A DNA stretch of 64,000 nucleotides from Nemertoderma westbladi (lineage: Eukaryota > Xenacoelomorpha > Nemertodermatida > Nemertodermatidae): the NCBI GenBank assembly GCA_032718475.1, contig JAUCBJ010006295.1, positions 1-64,000 on the forward strand, given 5' to 3'. The notes beneath the pieces are model-generated. The model ran no database searches. It was not told the DNA's origin and was given only the letters and a program-made list of their open reading frames with translations. Position 1 is the stretch's first letter. Each line of letters begins with the position of its first letter. Both the position numbers and the translations under genes were made by a program. Positions 53,101-62,900 of this stretch are shown in pieces.

Positions 53101-56024
53101 AGCTTACATTATTTATTGATAGAGCTTACATTATTTATCATTAGAGCTTACATTATTTATCATTAGAGCTTACATTTATTTATCATTAGAGCTTACATTA
53201 TTTATCATTGGAGCTTACAATTATTTATCATTTTAGCTTACATTATTTATCATTAGAGCTTACACTATTTATCTTTAGAGCTTACATTATTTATCATTGG
53301 CGCTTACAATTATTTATTGATAGAGCTTACATTTATCATTCGAGTTTACATTATTTATCATTGGAGCTTACAATTATTTATCATTTGAGCTTACAAGTAT
53401 TTATCATTAGAACGTACAATTATTTATCATTAGAGCTTACATTATGTATCATTAGAGCTTATATTTATTTATCATTATCGAGCTTACAATTATTTATCAT
53501 TAGAGCTTACATTATTTATTGATAGAGAGATTACATTATTTATTGATAGAGAGATTACATTTATTTATCATTAGAGCTTACATTATTTATCATTAGAGCT
53601 TACACTATTTATCTTTAGAGCTTACATTATTTATCATTGGCGCTTACAATTATTTATTGATAGAGCTTACATTTATCATTCGAGTTTACATTATTTATCA
53701 TTGGAGCTTACAATTATTTATCATTTGAGCTTACAAGTATTTATCATTAGAACGTACAATTATTTATCATTAGAGCTTACATTATGTATCATTAGAGCTT
53801 ATATTTATTTATCATTATCGAGCTTACAATTATTTATCATTAGAGCTTACATTATTTATTGATAGAGAGATTACATTTATTTATCATTAGAGCTTACATT
53901 ATTTATCATTAGAGCTTACAATTATTTATCTTTAGAGCTTACATTATTTATCATTAGAGCTTACATTTATTTATTATTAGAGCTTACATTATTTATCACT
54001 AGAGCTTACATTTATTTATTATTAGAGATTACATTATTTATCACTAGAGCTTACATATATTTATTATTAGAGCTTACAACCAAGTGGATTGGGACGCCCG
54101 TGTACCGCGGCGACCCTTACCGCCAGCAAATAGTATTGAAGCTCAAGCTGATCCAGTTTCCATAACAACAACTTATAAACGTTACGAACCAAAGGAGAAT
54201 GAATGGCAATTGTTTGGAAATTATTGGGACAGAGTTCAACCCCGGAACCCACACATTCCACATAGGGACGTTAGCTTGTAAGTAAAAATAGTTACAATAA
54301 ATCTATTTACCTCACTTTTGTGCAAAGTATCACTGCACAGTGTGCTGTTTACGATTGGTTTGATATACGAACGAGCGTAGAGAGTGAAAATAAATCCTCA
54401 ATAATTATACTTAAATACTATTTTGACGCGTCAGGATTGTAACAAATCCTATTTTAAAATTAGAAAAGTCCCACCAGTAATAAATTGATTTTTTTTTAAC
54501 AATAAACGTAGTTTTTTTTCAGTAGCCGATATGATAATAATAAAATAAAATAAATATTACGTAAGTGATTATTTAAACGGAACAATGGATATGGGGGAGA
54601 AAATAGAAATAAACAGTTTGTTTTTGCTATATTTCGGACTCCTTACTTCTGACCATAGTCTTCCGTAAGGAATCCGACATATAGCAAAAAACAAACTGTT
54701 TTTTCTATCCTCTCCCCATCCATTGTTCCGTTTAATCACTGGCATATTTATTTATGTCAGACAACTTATATTTACATCCCGTTACTGTGTATAAAGTTGT
54801 AATTACTGGTTTGATCCAACTGATGATGCATTGTTACACATACGGAAGTAGTTAGTGACTAAATAAAGCGACGAAGATAAACGATTTATTGCCTTACATC
54901 CTCCCTACAGCTGCAGTCCTTGTAAACCCGAGAAAACGGACCAGATACCCAATTACAGCGGACACGTAGGGGCGCGGTTATTCCCAGACAACCGAGAGGA
55001 TTTGTCGAGAAGTGTTGATATTATAAATAAAGTGAGAACAACTCAGCCGAAACAGTACGAAACCGGCAGGTACGTGTGTTGGGGAAAGACTGTATAAACT
55101 GCATAAACTATAGGCCTACAGAAAAATAAATAAATAATAAAGCCTGTGTACAAAACGTGTTAAATTCCAAAAAAATTATGTATGAAATTTTCTTACTCGT
55201 CCTACACCGTTACACCAGTAAATACACACAAGGTCCCCCCTCAGAACTATACTCCCCAGAGAAAACTGGTACTCATTTAGCACTCATTTAGGGATGGCTA
55301 GCCCCTGTATAGCATCCGTGAAGAATTGAAAATTATCCCGATGTGAATTCAAAGCGAGGGATTATTAAACAACAAGATGGTCTATTTGCAAGTGTTTTTA
55401 ATGAAATCTTAAACTAGGCCTACTGTATATACTGTTTTAATTTAACACAGGGATACGAATATACCTGGTTACACCGGGAAGATATGGTGGCTTAGCTTGG
55501 TCCCATCCCACTCATCTACTCCCCAAGATGGAGCACAAGAGACAACTAGGAGTGTACACAGGTTAGTTAGTGCAGTTGTACCGGTATCAGCAGCTAATTT
55601 GTAGCAAATATTATAAATTGTATCCCATAATTAAATAACATTACTAAAGTAGCCCTCTTTAAACTTGCGTGAGAAAAATTTGGTTTAATTTTTGAGAGGA
55701 TTCTATATTACACTTAATCGTGCTGTGACTTACTTGTACGTAAATTTAATATATCTTCGCAACCAATAAAAAGTAAAAAACTGATGTTACAGGCGCATTC
55801 CTACACCGGCCAACCGTTCCCCCCACAAACACGTGGGGGCGCTGTCCAACATGGTGACGTTGGTTCCGCCACACAATCCCTTCCGAAACATCGAAGGCGA
55901 AAGTTTCGAGGTGCCGCCCCTAGCAACCCCGCCAAGGACGCCCTCCGGTAGCCATAGCAACCACGGTGCAAAATCCAAGCCAATGACTCCGCAGGAGAAG
56001 ATAGCTGACTCAAATGAACAATAG
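41002..56024 (+). CDS. ciliary/sperm microtubule-inner-protein-like gene, nine exons (tentatively SPMIP7/SPATA48-like)
   Basis: Exons: 41002-41102, 41497-41603, 46717-46855, 49710-49858, 50417-50555, 54071-54277, 54911-55069, 55451-55561 and 55793-56024. All introns are GT-AG; phases 2,1,2,1,2,2,2,2 match throughout. They give 447 residues with no stop. The protein is Pro/Arg-rich, with no signal peptide or membrane helix. It carries DPVSGYV (73-79), IPNYSGHV (293-300), IPGYTGK (338-344) and PPHNPF near the end. Short Tyr/Gly/Pro motifs of the form IPxYxGxV recur in axonemal microtubule inner proteins (FAM166, SPATA48 and relatives). Length and motif order fit SPATA48/SPMIP7, but this is from memory, so the symbol is left blank. 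The start ATG has a strong context (ACCACCATGG). Introns 2 and 5 are filled by arrays derived from the gene's own splice sites. Confidence 0.85.
41320..41410 (+). mobile_element. tRNA-derived SINE head
   Basis: A-box TAGTGGTCAGCACAACTGA (about 41335-41353) and B-box GGGTTCAATCCC (41371-41382), in intron 1 of the ciliary gene. The acceptor stem does not close, so this is not a functional tRNA. Confidence 0.65.
41497..41603 (+). CDS. ciliary gene exon 2, ending at a minisatellite
   Basis: After TTTCTAG|, the frame reads FPVLRGDYDQPKRFTDRQRG and AFIRLPSSAPHRDDP. The donor CCAG|GTAGGT at 41604 (phase 1) is the first of the array of nearly identical donors. Confidence 0.85.
41588..46640. repeat. 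29-bp minisatellite made of the exon 2 / intron 2 junction, about 174 copies
   Basis: Unit ATAGAGACGACCCTG or ATAGAGACGACCCAG followed by GTAGGTAGCAACCA. The first half equals the last 15 nt of exon 2 (ATAGAGACGATCCAG) and the second half equals the intron start, so each unit carries a GTAGGT donor. Since 29 is not a multiple of 3, all minus frames stay open, producing artefactual frames of up to 1723 codons. Degenerate units cluster at both ends and near 45380-45470. Confidence 0.96.
46717..46855 (+). CDS. ciliary gene exon 3
   Basis: After ATTTTAG|, the frame reads VIDPVSGYVAPAGEVEMETG and TPQTMQDY. The donor TACAG|GTGGGA at 46856 gives phase 2. Confidence 0.85.
46856..48354. other. ciliary gene intron 3 with dispersed repeats
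   Basis: Contains two or three related copies of a repeat with TCATTCGTGTAACGCAACTA and TTTTGGTGCTTGTCTGGTGG (47464-47540, 48041-48115). TATTCGTGATCAG words occur at 47595 and 47755, and a poly-C run at 47871-47890. No gene. Confidence 0.5.
48355..49480 (+). mobile_element. decayed LINE reverse transcriptase, interrupted
   Basis: NPYNYRPISLTCIACKIME and HGFLERKSTCSQLLECINDW (48380-48598) continue after the nested insertion with LLAWLGAFFSDRTQS, GTVQGSVLSP and the catalytic box LFADDVKLYSN (49138-49385). Frameshifts and a stop follow. It lies in intron 3 of the ciliary gene. Confidence 0.85.
48599..49063 (+). mobile_element. LINE 3' fragment nested in another LINE, with 15-bp target duplication
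   Basis: Flanked by gtacaatatattaga at 48584-48598 and 49064-49078. It encodes RLRFAGHCFRREDQPVHNLV, LEDADDLANVMGDKEFWRR and the family tail ATGCAGCATGCCGAT. Removing it plus one copy of the duplication rejoins the host element's frame as DWYNILDNRGN. Confidence 0.85.
49710..49858 (+). CDS. ciliary gene exon 4
   Basis: After CCGTTACAG|, the frame compatible with both neighbours reads TTPGVVPERIQRSKTDLVTS and SWKDRSPTQSVLRGKIIC. The donor TTCAG|GTGAGT at 49859 gives phase 1. Two other frames are also nearly open across this exon, but their phases do not join exons 3 and 5. Confidence 0.8.
50417..50555 (+). CDS. ciliary gene exon 5, ending at a minisatellite
   Basis: After GTCTAG|, the frame reads SVDKRPTSGNSEGEVAKDIV, EEGSIAWRDKTALKYMYTSE. 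The donor CAAGC|GTGAGT at 50556 (phase 2) is the first of the repeated donors. Confidence 0.88.
50522..52712. repeat. 46-bp minisatellite made of the exon 5 / intron 5 junction, about 48 copies
   Basis: Each unit contains about 31 nt matching the end of exon 5 (TTAAAATATATGTATACCAG or TAAAATATATG variants, then TGAGACACAAGC), then GTGAGT(T/G)ACTGGAGC from the intron start. Almost every copy keeps an intact GTGAGT. Small variants are ACTAG/ACCAG, TTACTGG/TGACTGG and AAGCGT/AGGCGT. Confidence 0.96.
52850..52950 (+). mobile_element. tRNA-derived SINE
   Basis: A-box TAGCTGAATGGTTAGAGCG (52855-52873) and B-box AGTTCGATCCC (52900-52910) with tRNA-like spacing, followed by a short non-tRNA body. 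It lies in intron 5 between the donor array and the acceptor array. Confidence 0.7.
53030..54079. repeat. ~21-bp minisatellite made of the intron 5 / exon 6 junction, about 48 copies
   Basis: Units read ATTATTTATCATTAG then AGCTTAC. The real acceptor is TTTATTATTAG|AGCTTACAACC at 54070/54071, so each unit carries the acceptor AG plus the first 7-8 nt of exon 6. A block of about 340 bp within the array is itself duplicated (about 53228-53510 and 53570-53855). Confidence 0.93.
54071..54277 (+). CDS. ciliary gene exon 6, beginning at a minisatellite
   Basis: The frame reads AYNQVDWDARVPRRPLPPAN, VSITTTYKRYEPKENEWQLF, NYWDRVQPRNPHIPHRDVS. The acceptor at 54070 supplies the single nucleotide required by exon 5; the alternative AG at 54084 would be out of phase. 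Donor AGCTT|GTAAGT at 54278. Confidence 0.88.
54565..54742. mobile_element. palindromic MITE-like element
   Basis: AACGGAACAATGGATATGGG and its near-inverse CCCCATCCATTGTTCCGTTT bound a hairpin that also pairs TTTGCTATATTTCGGACTCC with its inverse on the other side. About 175 bp in intron 6 of the ciliary gene. Confidence 0.8.
54911..55069 (+). CDS. ciliary gene exon 7
   Basis: After CCCTACAG|, the frame reads CSPCKPEKTDQIPNYSGHVG, ARLFPDNREDLSRSVDII. The donor GGCAG|GTACGT at 55070 gives phase 2. It contains the IPNYSGHV motif. Confidence 0.9.
55225..55350 (-). mobile_element. SINE body fragment
   Basis: Shares TACTCCCCAGAG and GTACTCATTTAG words with the SINE at 35380-35640, without the tRNA head. 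In intron 7 of the ciliary gene. Confidence 0.6.
55451..55561 (+). CDS. ciliary gene exon 8
   Basis: After AACACAG|, the frame reads DTNIPGYTGKIWWLSLVPSH, STPQDGAQETTRSVH. Donor CACAG|GTTAGT at 55562, phase 2. It holds the second IPxYxG motif. Confidence 0.88.
55793..56024 (+). CDS. ciliary gene exon 9 (stop codon)
   Basis: After TGTTACAG|, the frame reads RIPTPANRSPHKHVGALSNM, LVPPHNPFRNIEGESFEVPP and a Pro/Ser-rich tail to TAG at 56022-56024. AATAAA follows at 56029-56034. Confidence 0.9.
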
Positions 56025-56034
56025 ACTAAATAAA

Positions 56035-56468
56035 TAGCCTAATGTAGGTTTACTTTTACTTTTATTTAAATTTATTATAAAAAATTTCAAACGAATTTCT
56101 CAAATACAGCAGTTTATTGGGGAACTGTTGTTTGATTACATGTGTGAATGGATTTATTCCATGTAATATAGGATATAATTATAATAAATTTGATTCTAAT
56201 TAATTAATAATTGTTGTTCTATATTACACCATAAGTCCACGATATTATAGTGTTACAAAATATATGTAACTAACTGTCTGCAATATTTTACTATATTATT
56301 GGTTCATAGTAACAGCGTGTTAAATCTTTTATCATAATTAATTGAGTCGTAATTATTAATATAAGATTGTCGTTTTAATCGTTACTTATTGAACTAATTG
56401 ATTCACTTGGCCAATTCAATTAATTTCACACCACTAGGTGGTGGACTTGGCACTGCTTTTCATTGCAG
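56035..56468. other. AT-rich spacer downstream of the ciliary gene
   Basis: AT-rich; no coding sequence. May contain the 3' untranslated region of the ciliary gene. Confidence 0.5.
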
Positions 56469-56662
56469 TATAAAAGGCTTTCAGAACTCTTTCCTATTAA
56501 GTTTCAAGGAACTGCTTACGCAACCATTGTGTTATATATTCCCGCCAGTGTCATTATTAAATTTTTATAGAGAAATTCCTGTGTAAAACGGGTATTCAGC
56601 GTTTATAACCATTAATATTAATTGATAATTATATTGTTTAATAAATTGTCAAGTAAGGTAAG
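56469..56662 (+). promoter_or_regulatory. possible TATA-box promoter with donor-like site
   Basis: TATAAAAGGC at 56469-56478 matches a strong TATA box. About 185 nt downstream AAGTAAG|GTAAGTAAAA looks like a splice donor. No coding exon follows within the window, so a non-coding first exon is only a suggestion. Confidence 0.25.
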
Positions 56663-59343
56663 TAAAAAACTTTATCTAAACTAAAACTATAAAGCAACTG
56701 GACAGACGGTTGCATGCAATCAGTGAACAGCTGACCGCAGTCAGCTGAACGACGATAGGTTTCGCCTCACGAAGGAAGGTATTCTCAGGAAGCCAAGCTA
56801 ATAGATGACTTGACATTTAGAGTGTGAAGTCCCAAAGTGAAAAGGAACGGGCAATGAAACAAAGAGATACCAGTTACTATCCACTGGGAAGCAGCACCAC
56901 AAACTTGTGCGGATTCTGCTTGTTGATATTGGGCCGGTGAGAGCGAATATAATACATTTCAAACAATGGGTGTCGTGCAATTACTTTGATTTCTTTAAAT
57001 AGCTCACGCCAGTCATTCAGTCAACGTGTATTAGGCTCGCTATGGTGTGTCATGATGAGGTTGTATACAGTTGTCAAACAGGCGTTGGATAGTGTGAAAT
57101 AGAGTTGTATTAAATAAATAAACATTTATTTCGAAAAGTTTTCTGATACTTCTGTGCTCAATCACAATCTAGACATTCCGTAAAAATTTCAGATAATTTG
57201 GACAAAAATTAAATTTAGATATAGTAGGGTTTTAAAGTTACTTAAGTCGGGAAAAATATATTCTGAGAAAATTACAATTAAACATATTGTTCTTTCTCAG
57301 TTTATAAAAAGTTTCATAACTCGAAAACTAAAAGAGCTACTGCTAAGCCGTTTTCAGATTTGAAATGTCCGTTAAATTTCACATCATAATCTAATAAAAA
57401 AATTAATTTTGCAAAATTTTCCCAAAAATGGTGAACCATCCCGCCCCCAAGGGGGGTTTCCCCTCAGGAGATTTCTTTTAAACAGCTCTAACTTCGTGTT
57501 GTTCACAGTTATGTTGTGTTCAGCCAACGCGGGGAAGGCCAAAGAGCAACAAAAATGGAAATTTTAAATATTTTTGTGTCCCTCTAGCGGCGAGTGGCGG
57601 AATTAAATATTTACTAAAAACACTAACTAGTCCCTTAATATTTATCCAAATTTTTTGAAACCAAATTTTTTAGACTCAGCACCTTTGAATCTACAAAAAT
57701 TATCCAGCCGATTTTTTAAATTATTAATTTTTAAGTAAATTTATTTAATTAATATTAATAAAATTAATAAATAAAATTTTCAATAAAATAGAAAAAAAAA
57801 ATTTCAAAAAAGTGCTGGATAATTTTTCAAGATCTTCAGAAAAACCTTTCAAACGAGAAATAAATTATCGAATTTGAGTGAAAAACGGCGGAGGAGTAGT
57901 ATTTTGAAAAATTGAAATATCGTGAAAAGTAATTCCGAGATAATTTGCTTTAAAATTTGAACCTTCCCGCTCAAACCTGAATGTCTGTAGTCTGTTAATC
58001 GGTCAGTAATGTTTGACACTATGGCTTCATACCAACTCACTAAAATAATCAATATGGGGGTTTTCAGGGTCGGTGATTTGGTGATATCTAATATGTCTGT
58101 CTGACAGTTTGTCTGACTGTCTGTCTTCTAAATTTTGACGGACAAACTGATAGACGGAAAGATAGAGATAACTCGAGAACTAAAAAAGATCTCGCCAAAC
58201 TGTTTTAAGATTTGAACTCCCCATTAGATTCTGCATCAGATGAAATAAAAAGCAAAAAATGTGACAATTTAACCCCAGGAGCCCCCCCCCCCCCCGCCCC
58301 CCCCCCCCCCCTAGTTAAAATGTACGATAATTTCTTCCTTAATTATAACGGGTTATTAAATTTAATTTACACCAAAGCCATAAACACAAAAATATCGCAA
58401 CAAAATTAAATAATCTAGAGTAAAATTTCAAAAAGCCAAAAAGACAACAATAATTAGACTTAAAATTCATTAAACGATATACTAATAATGTAATAATATA
58501 CTATAAATAAATACCGGTAATTTTATATATACTCTGTGAAATGAACAAGTGTTGCCAAAAAACAACGCAGCAAGGGCCAAAATTAAAAAGGTTTGTAACT
58601 CCGACAAAACAGAAAATAATAGTAAATAATACAAATCTCTATAAATAAGAGCTAACAGCAAATATTATCTAATTGGATAGGAAACCTAACTATTTATGTA
58701 ATGGTGAGTTTTGTGTAAAGTAAAGTGATACTTTATACAACCAGCAAGCGGAGCATGAAAAATAAGATTTGCCTTGTACGACACATCGCCTTTTACACAA
58801 CAGCTATGATACATTTGACTCGCAAATTTAAAAAATATCATACGAGTTACTGTATTTATTTTTTTCATTTTAATATCAACTATATATTAATGTTAAATTA
58901 TAAATATAAATAAATACCGACTGTAGCCAATAAATAATAGATACTGTAACCATAGTAACTCATTGTGTAACTGATGTGGATAACTACTAATACCGCTGTG
59001 AAATTTTCGTTTCAATTTTAAATAAACACTCTAGTTGTATGTAAAAATGGTACAACAGCAACTGGGTATATAGGAAAACAGTAATTTATATTTAGTTTTA
59101 TAAAGAAAACTAAATATTTATTAAATATACTTTTTACCCCATCATTATCACGCAGCCCTCTACACCCACCAGAGGCATTTAATAATCCTTTGTTTAAGAA
59201 ATCATGGATAAACAAAATTAAAACTTTTCAAAACAGCAAAGAGACCCAGTAAGCTGAAATATACAGCTTGTAGTTACGGCAGGGAAGGATTCCAAATCAA
59301 AGTTAGTTAATTAACTATTCGAGGTAATTGAGATGAGAGGCCA
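56663..59343. other. intergenic sequence with dispersed repeats
   Basis: Contains the repeat family with TCGAGAACTAAAAAAGATCT and CTGTCTGTCTTCTAAATTTT words (57950-58215; compare 29080-29290) and a poly-C tract at 58282-58310. Long AT-rich stretches are otherwise featureless, and no gene was supported. Confidence 0.5.
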
Positions 59344-59425
59344 AAATGAGTAACCACCACGGCTCGAACCCTTGCCACAGAGATCGCGAAATTCGACTCC
59401 TTCCAACAGCCTCATGCCGGGGAAT
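59344..59425 (-). mobile_element. possible SINE/tRNA fragment
   Basis: The minus strand has a B-box-like GGGTTCGAGCC (about 59362-59372), with no convincing A-box. Weak. Confidence 0.25.
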
Positions 59426-59964
59426 TCTATCCATATCTCAGGTTTCTTTGTCAATGCACATTTGCCGAAAATGGTTAACAAAATATTCAGTTGGAAACAG
59501 TTGGAAATTGTTTTGCAGAAGTTATGAAAAATACTCCAATGAAAAATTAAAATTGCGTAAAATATATGCCTGATTTGTATTACATTAGGGTGTTTTTGTG
59601 TAGCGAATTCGAGAAGGAGGTATAGGGTATATATAGGTGTTTCACGAACATTTAAGGAAGTAAATATCTTGTGATTCTGGTGCCACATCCGGTGAAAAAT
59701 AACAGTTAGTCTCATCCGGATGTCATATATATTTTATCTATATGGAATTATAGATTTAACGTTTAAAAAATTGAAATGAAATGAAATTGAAAACATGAAA
59801 TTCCACGACTATACCAGGTTTTCCAGGTGAGTGGCACCCTGATTTTTAGTTGGTTGGCTGCATATTTAAGCGGTCTTTTGATCCTATAATTAATAAATTA
59901 AATCTTAATCTAGTAGGTTATGTGCGTATTTCGCAATAAATATGGTTACATAAAATATCTATAT
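59426..59964. other. spacer before the terminal array
   Basis: AT-rich; no feature supported. Confidence 0.5.
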
Positions 59965-62900
59965 ATTACGTACCGGTACTAATTATATGTACTAGTTACT
60001 GGTATACCGGTACTAATTATATGTACCAGTTACTGGTATACCGGTACTAATTATATGTACTAGTTACTGGTATACCGGTACTAATTATATGTACTAGTTA
60101 CTGGTATACCGGTACTAATTCTATGTACTAGTTACTGGTATAACGGTACTAATTCTATGTACTAGTTACTGGTATACCGGTACTAATTATATGTACCAGT
60201 TACTGGTATACCGGTACTAATTATATGTACTAGTTACTGGTATAACGGTACTAATTATATGTACTAGTTACTGGTATACCGGTACTAATTATATGTACTA
60301 GTTACTGGTATACCGGTACTAATTATATGTATCAGTTACTGGTATACCGGTACTAATTATATGTACTAGTTACTGGTATAACGGTACTAATTCTATGTAC
60401 TAGTTACTGGTATACCGGTACTAATTATATGTACTAGTTTAGTTACTGGTATACCGGTACTAATTCTATGTACTAGTTACTGGTATACCGGTACTAATTA
60501 TATGTACCAGTTACTGGTATACCGGTACTAATTATATGTACTAGTTACTGGTATAACGGTACTAATTATATGTACTAGTTACTGGTATACCGGTACTAAT
60601 TATATGTACTAGTTACTGGTATACCGGTACTAATTATATGTACCAGTTACTGGTATACCGGTACTAATTATATGTACTAGTTACTGGTATAACGGTACTA
60701 ATTCTATGTACTAGTTACTGGTATACCGGTACTAATTATATGTACTAGTTTAGTTACTGGTATACCGGTACTAATTCTATGTACTAGTTACTGGTATACC
60801 GGTACTAATTATATGTACCAGTTACTGGTATACCGGTACTAATTATATGTACTAGTTACTGGTATACCGGTACTAATTCTATGTACTAGTTACTGGTATA
60901 CCGGTACTAATTATATGTACTAGTTACTGGTATACCGGTACTAATTATATGTACCAGTTACTGGTATACCGGTACTAATTCTATGTACTAGTTACTGGTA
61001 TACCGGTACTAATTCCATGTACTATGTACTGGTATACGGGTACTAATTATATGTACTAGTTACTGTTATACCGGTACTAATTCCATGTACTAGTTACTGG
61101 TATACCGGTACTAATTCTATGTACTAGTTACTGGTATACCGGTACTAATTATATGTACTAGTTACTGGTATACCGGTACTAATTATATGTTCTAGTTACT
61201 GGTATACCGGTACTAATTATATGTACTAGTTACTGGTATACCGGTACTAATTATATGTACTAGTTACTGGTATACCGGTACTAATTCCATGTACTAGTTA
61301 CTGGTATACCGGTACTAATTCTATGTACTAGTTACTGGTATACCGGTACTAATTATATGTACTAGTTACTGGTATACCGGTACTAATTCCATGTACTAGT
61401 TACTGGTATACCGGTACTAATTCTATGTACTAGTTACTGGTATACCGGTACTAATTATATGTACTAGTTACTGGTATGTATACCGGTACTAATTCCATGT
61501 ACTAGTTACTGGTATACCGGTACTAATTCTATGTATTAGTTACTGGTATACCGGTACTAATTCTATGTACTAGTTACTGGTATAACGGTACTAATTCTAT
61601 GTACTAGTTACTGGTATACCGGTACTAATTATATGTACCAGTTACTGGTATACCGGTACTAATTATATGTACTAGTTTAGTTACTGGTTACCGGTACTAA
61701 TTATATGTACTAGTTGGTAGTTACCGGTACTAATTATATGTACTAGTTACTGGTATAACGGTACTAATTCTATGTACTAGTTACTGGTATACCGGTACTA
61801 ATTATATGTACTAGTTACTGGTATACCGGTACTAATTCTATGTACTAGTTACTGGTATACCGGTACTAATTCTATGTACTAGTTACTGGTATACCGGTAC
61901 TAATTATATGTACTAGTTACTGTGTATACCGGTACTAATTCCATGTACTAGTTACTGGTATACCGGTACTAATTCTATGTACTAGTTACTGGTATACCGG
62001 TACTAATTATATGTACTATTTACTGGTATACCGGTACTAATTCTATGTACTAGTTACTGGTATAACGGTACTAATTCTATGTACTAGTTACTGGTATACC
62101 GGTACTAATTCTATGTACTAGTTACTGGTATACCGGTACTAATTATATGTACTAGTTACTGGTATACCGGTACTAATTCTATGTACTAGTTACTGGTGTA
62201 CCGGTACTAATTATATGTACTAGTTACTGGTATACCGGTACTAATTATATGTACTAGTTACTGGTATACCGGTACTAATTCTATGTACTAGTTACTGGTA
62301 TACCGGTACTAATTATATGTACTAGTTACTGGTATACCGGTACTAATTCCATGTACTAGTTACTGGTATACCGGTACTAATTCTATGTACTAGTTACTGG
62401 TATACCGGTACTAATTCTATGTACTAGTTACTGGTATACCGGTACTAATTCTATGTACTAGTTACTGGTATACCGGTACTAATTATATGTACCAGTTACT
62501 GGTATACCGGTACTAATTATATGTACTAGTTACTGGTATACCGGTACTAATTATATGTACTAGTTACTGGTATAACGGTACTAATTCTATGTACTAGTTA
62601 CTGGTATACCGGTACTAATTATATGTACTAGTTACTGGTATACCGGTACTAATTCTATGTACTAGTTACTGGTATACCGGTACTAATTCTATGTACTAGT
62701 TACTGGTATACCGGTACTAATTATATGTACTAGTTACTGGTATGTATACCGGTACTAATTCCATGTACTAGTTACTGGTATACCGGTACTAATTCTATGT
62801 ACTAGTTACTGGTATACCGGTACTAATTATATGTACTATTTACTGGTATACCGGTACTAATTCTATGTACTAGTTACTGGTATAACGGTACTAATTCTAT

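Noticed and set aside
54084-54281. Exon 6 starting at the AG at 54084
   Set aside because: It would supply two nucleotides where exon 5 needs one; the AG at 54070 gives the correct phase.
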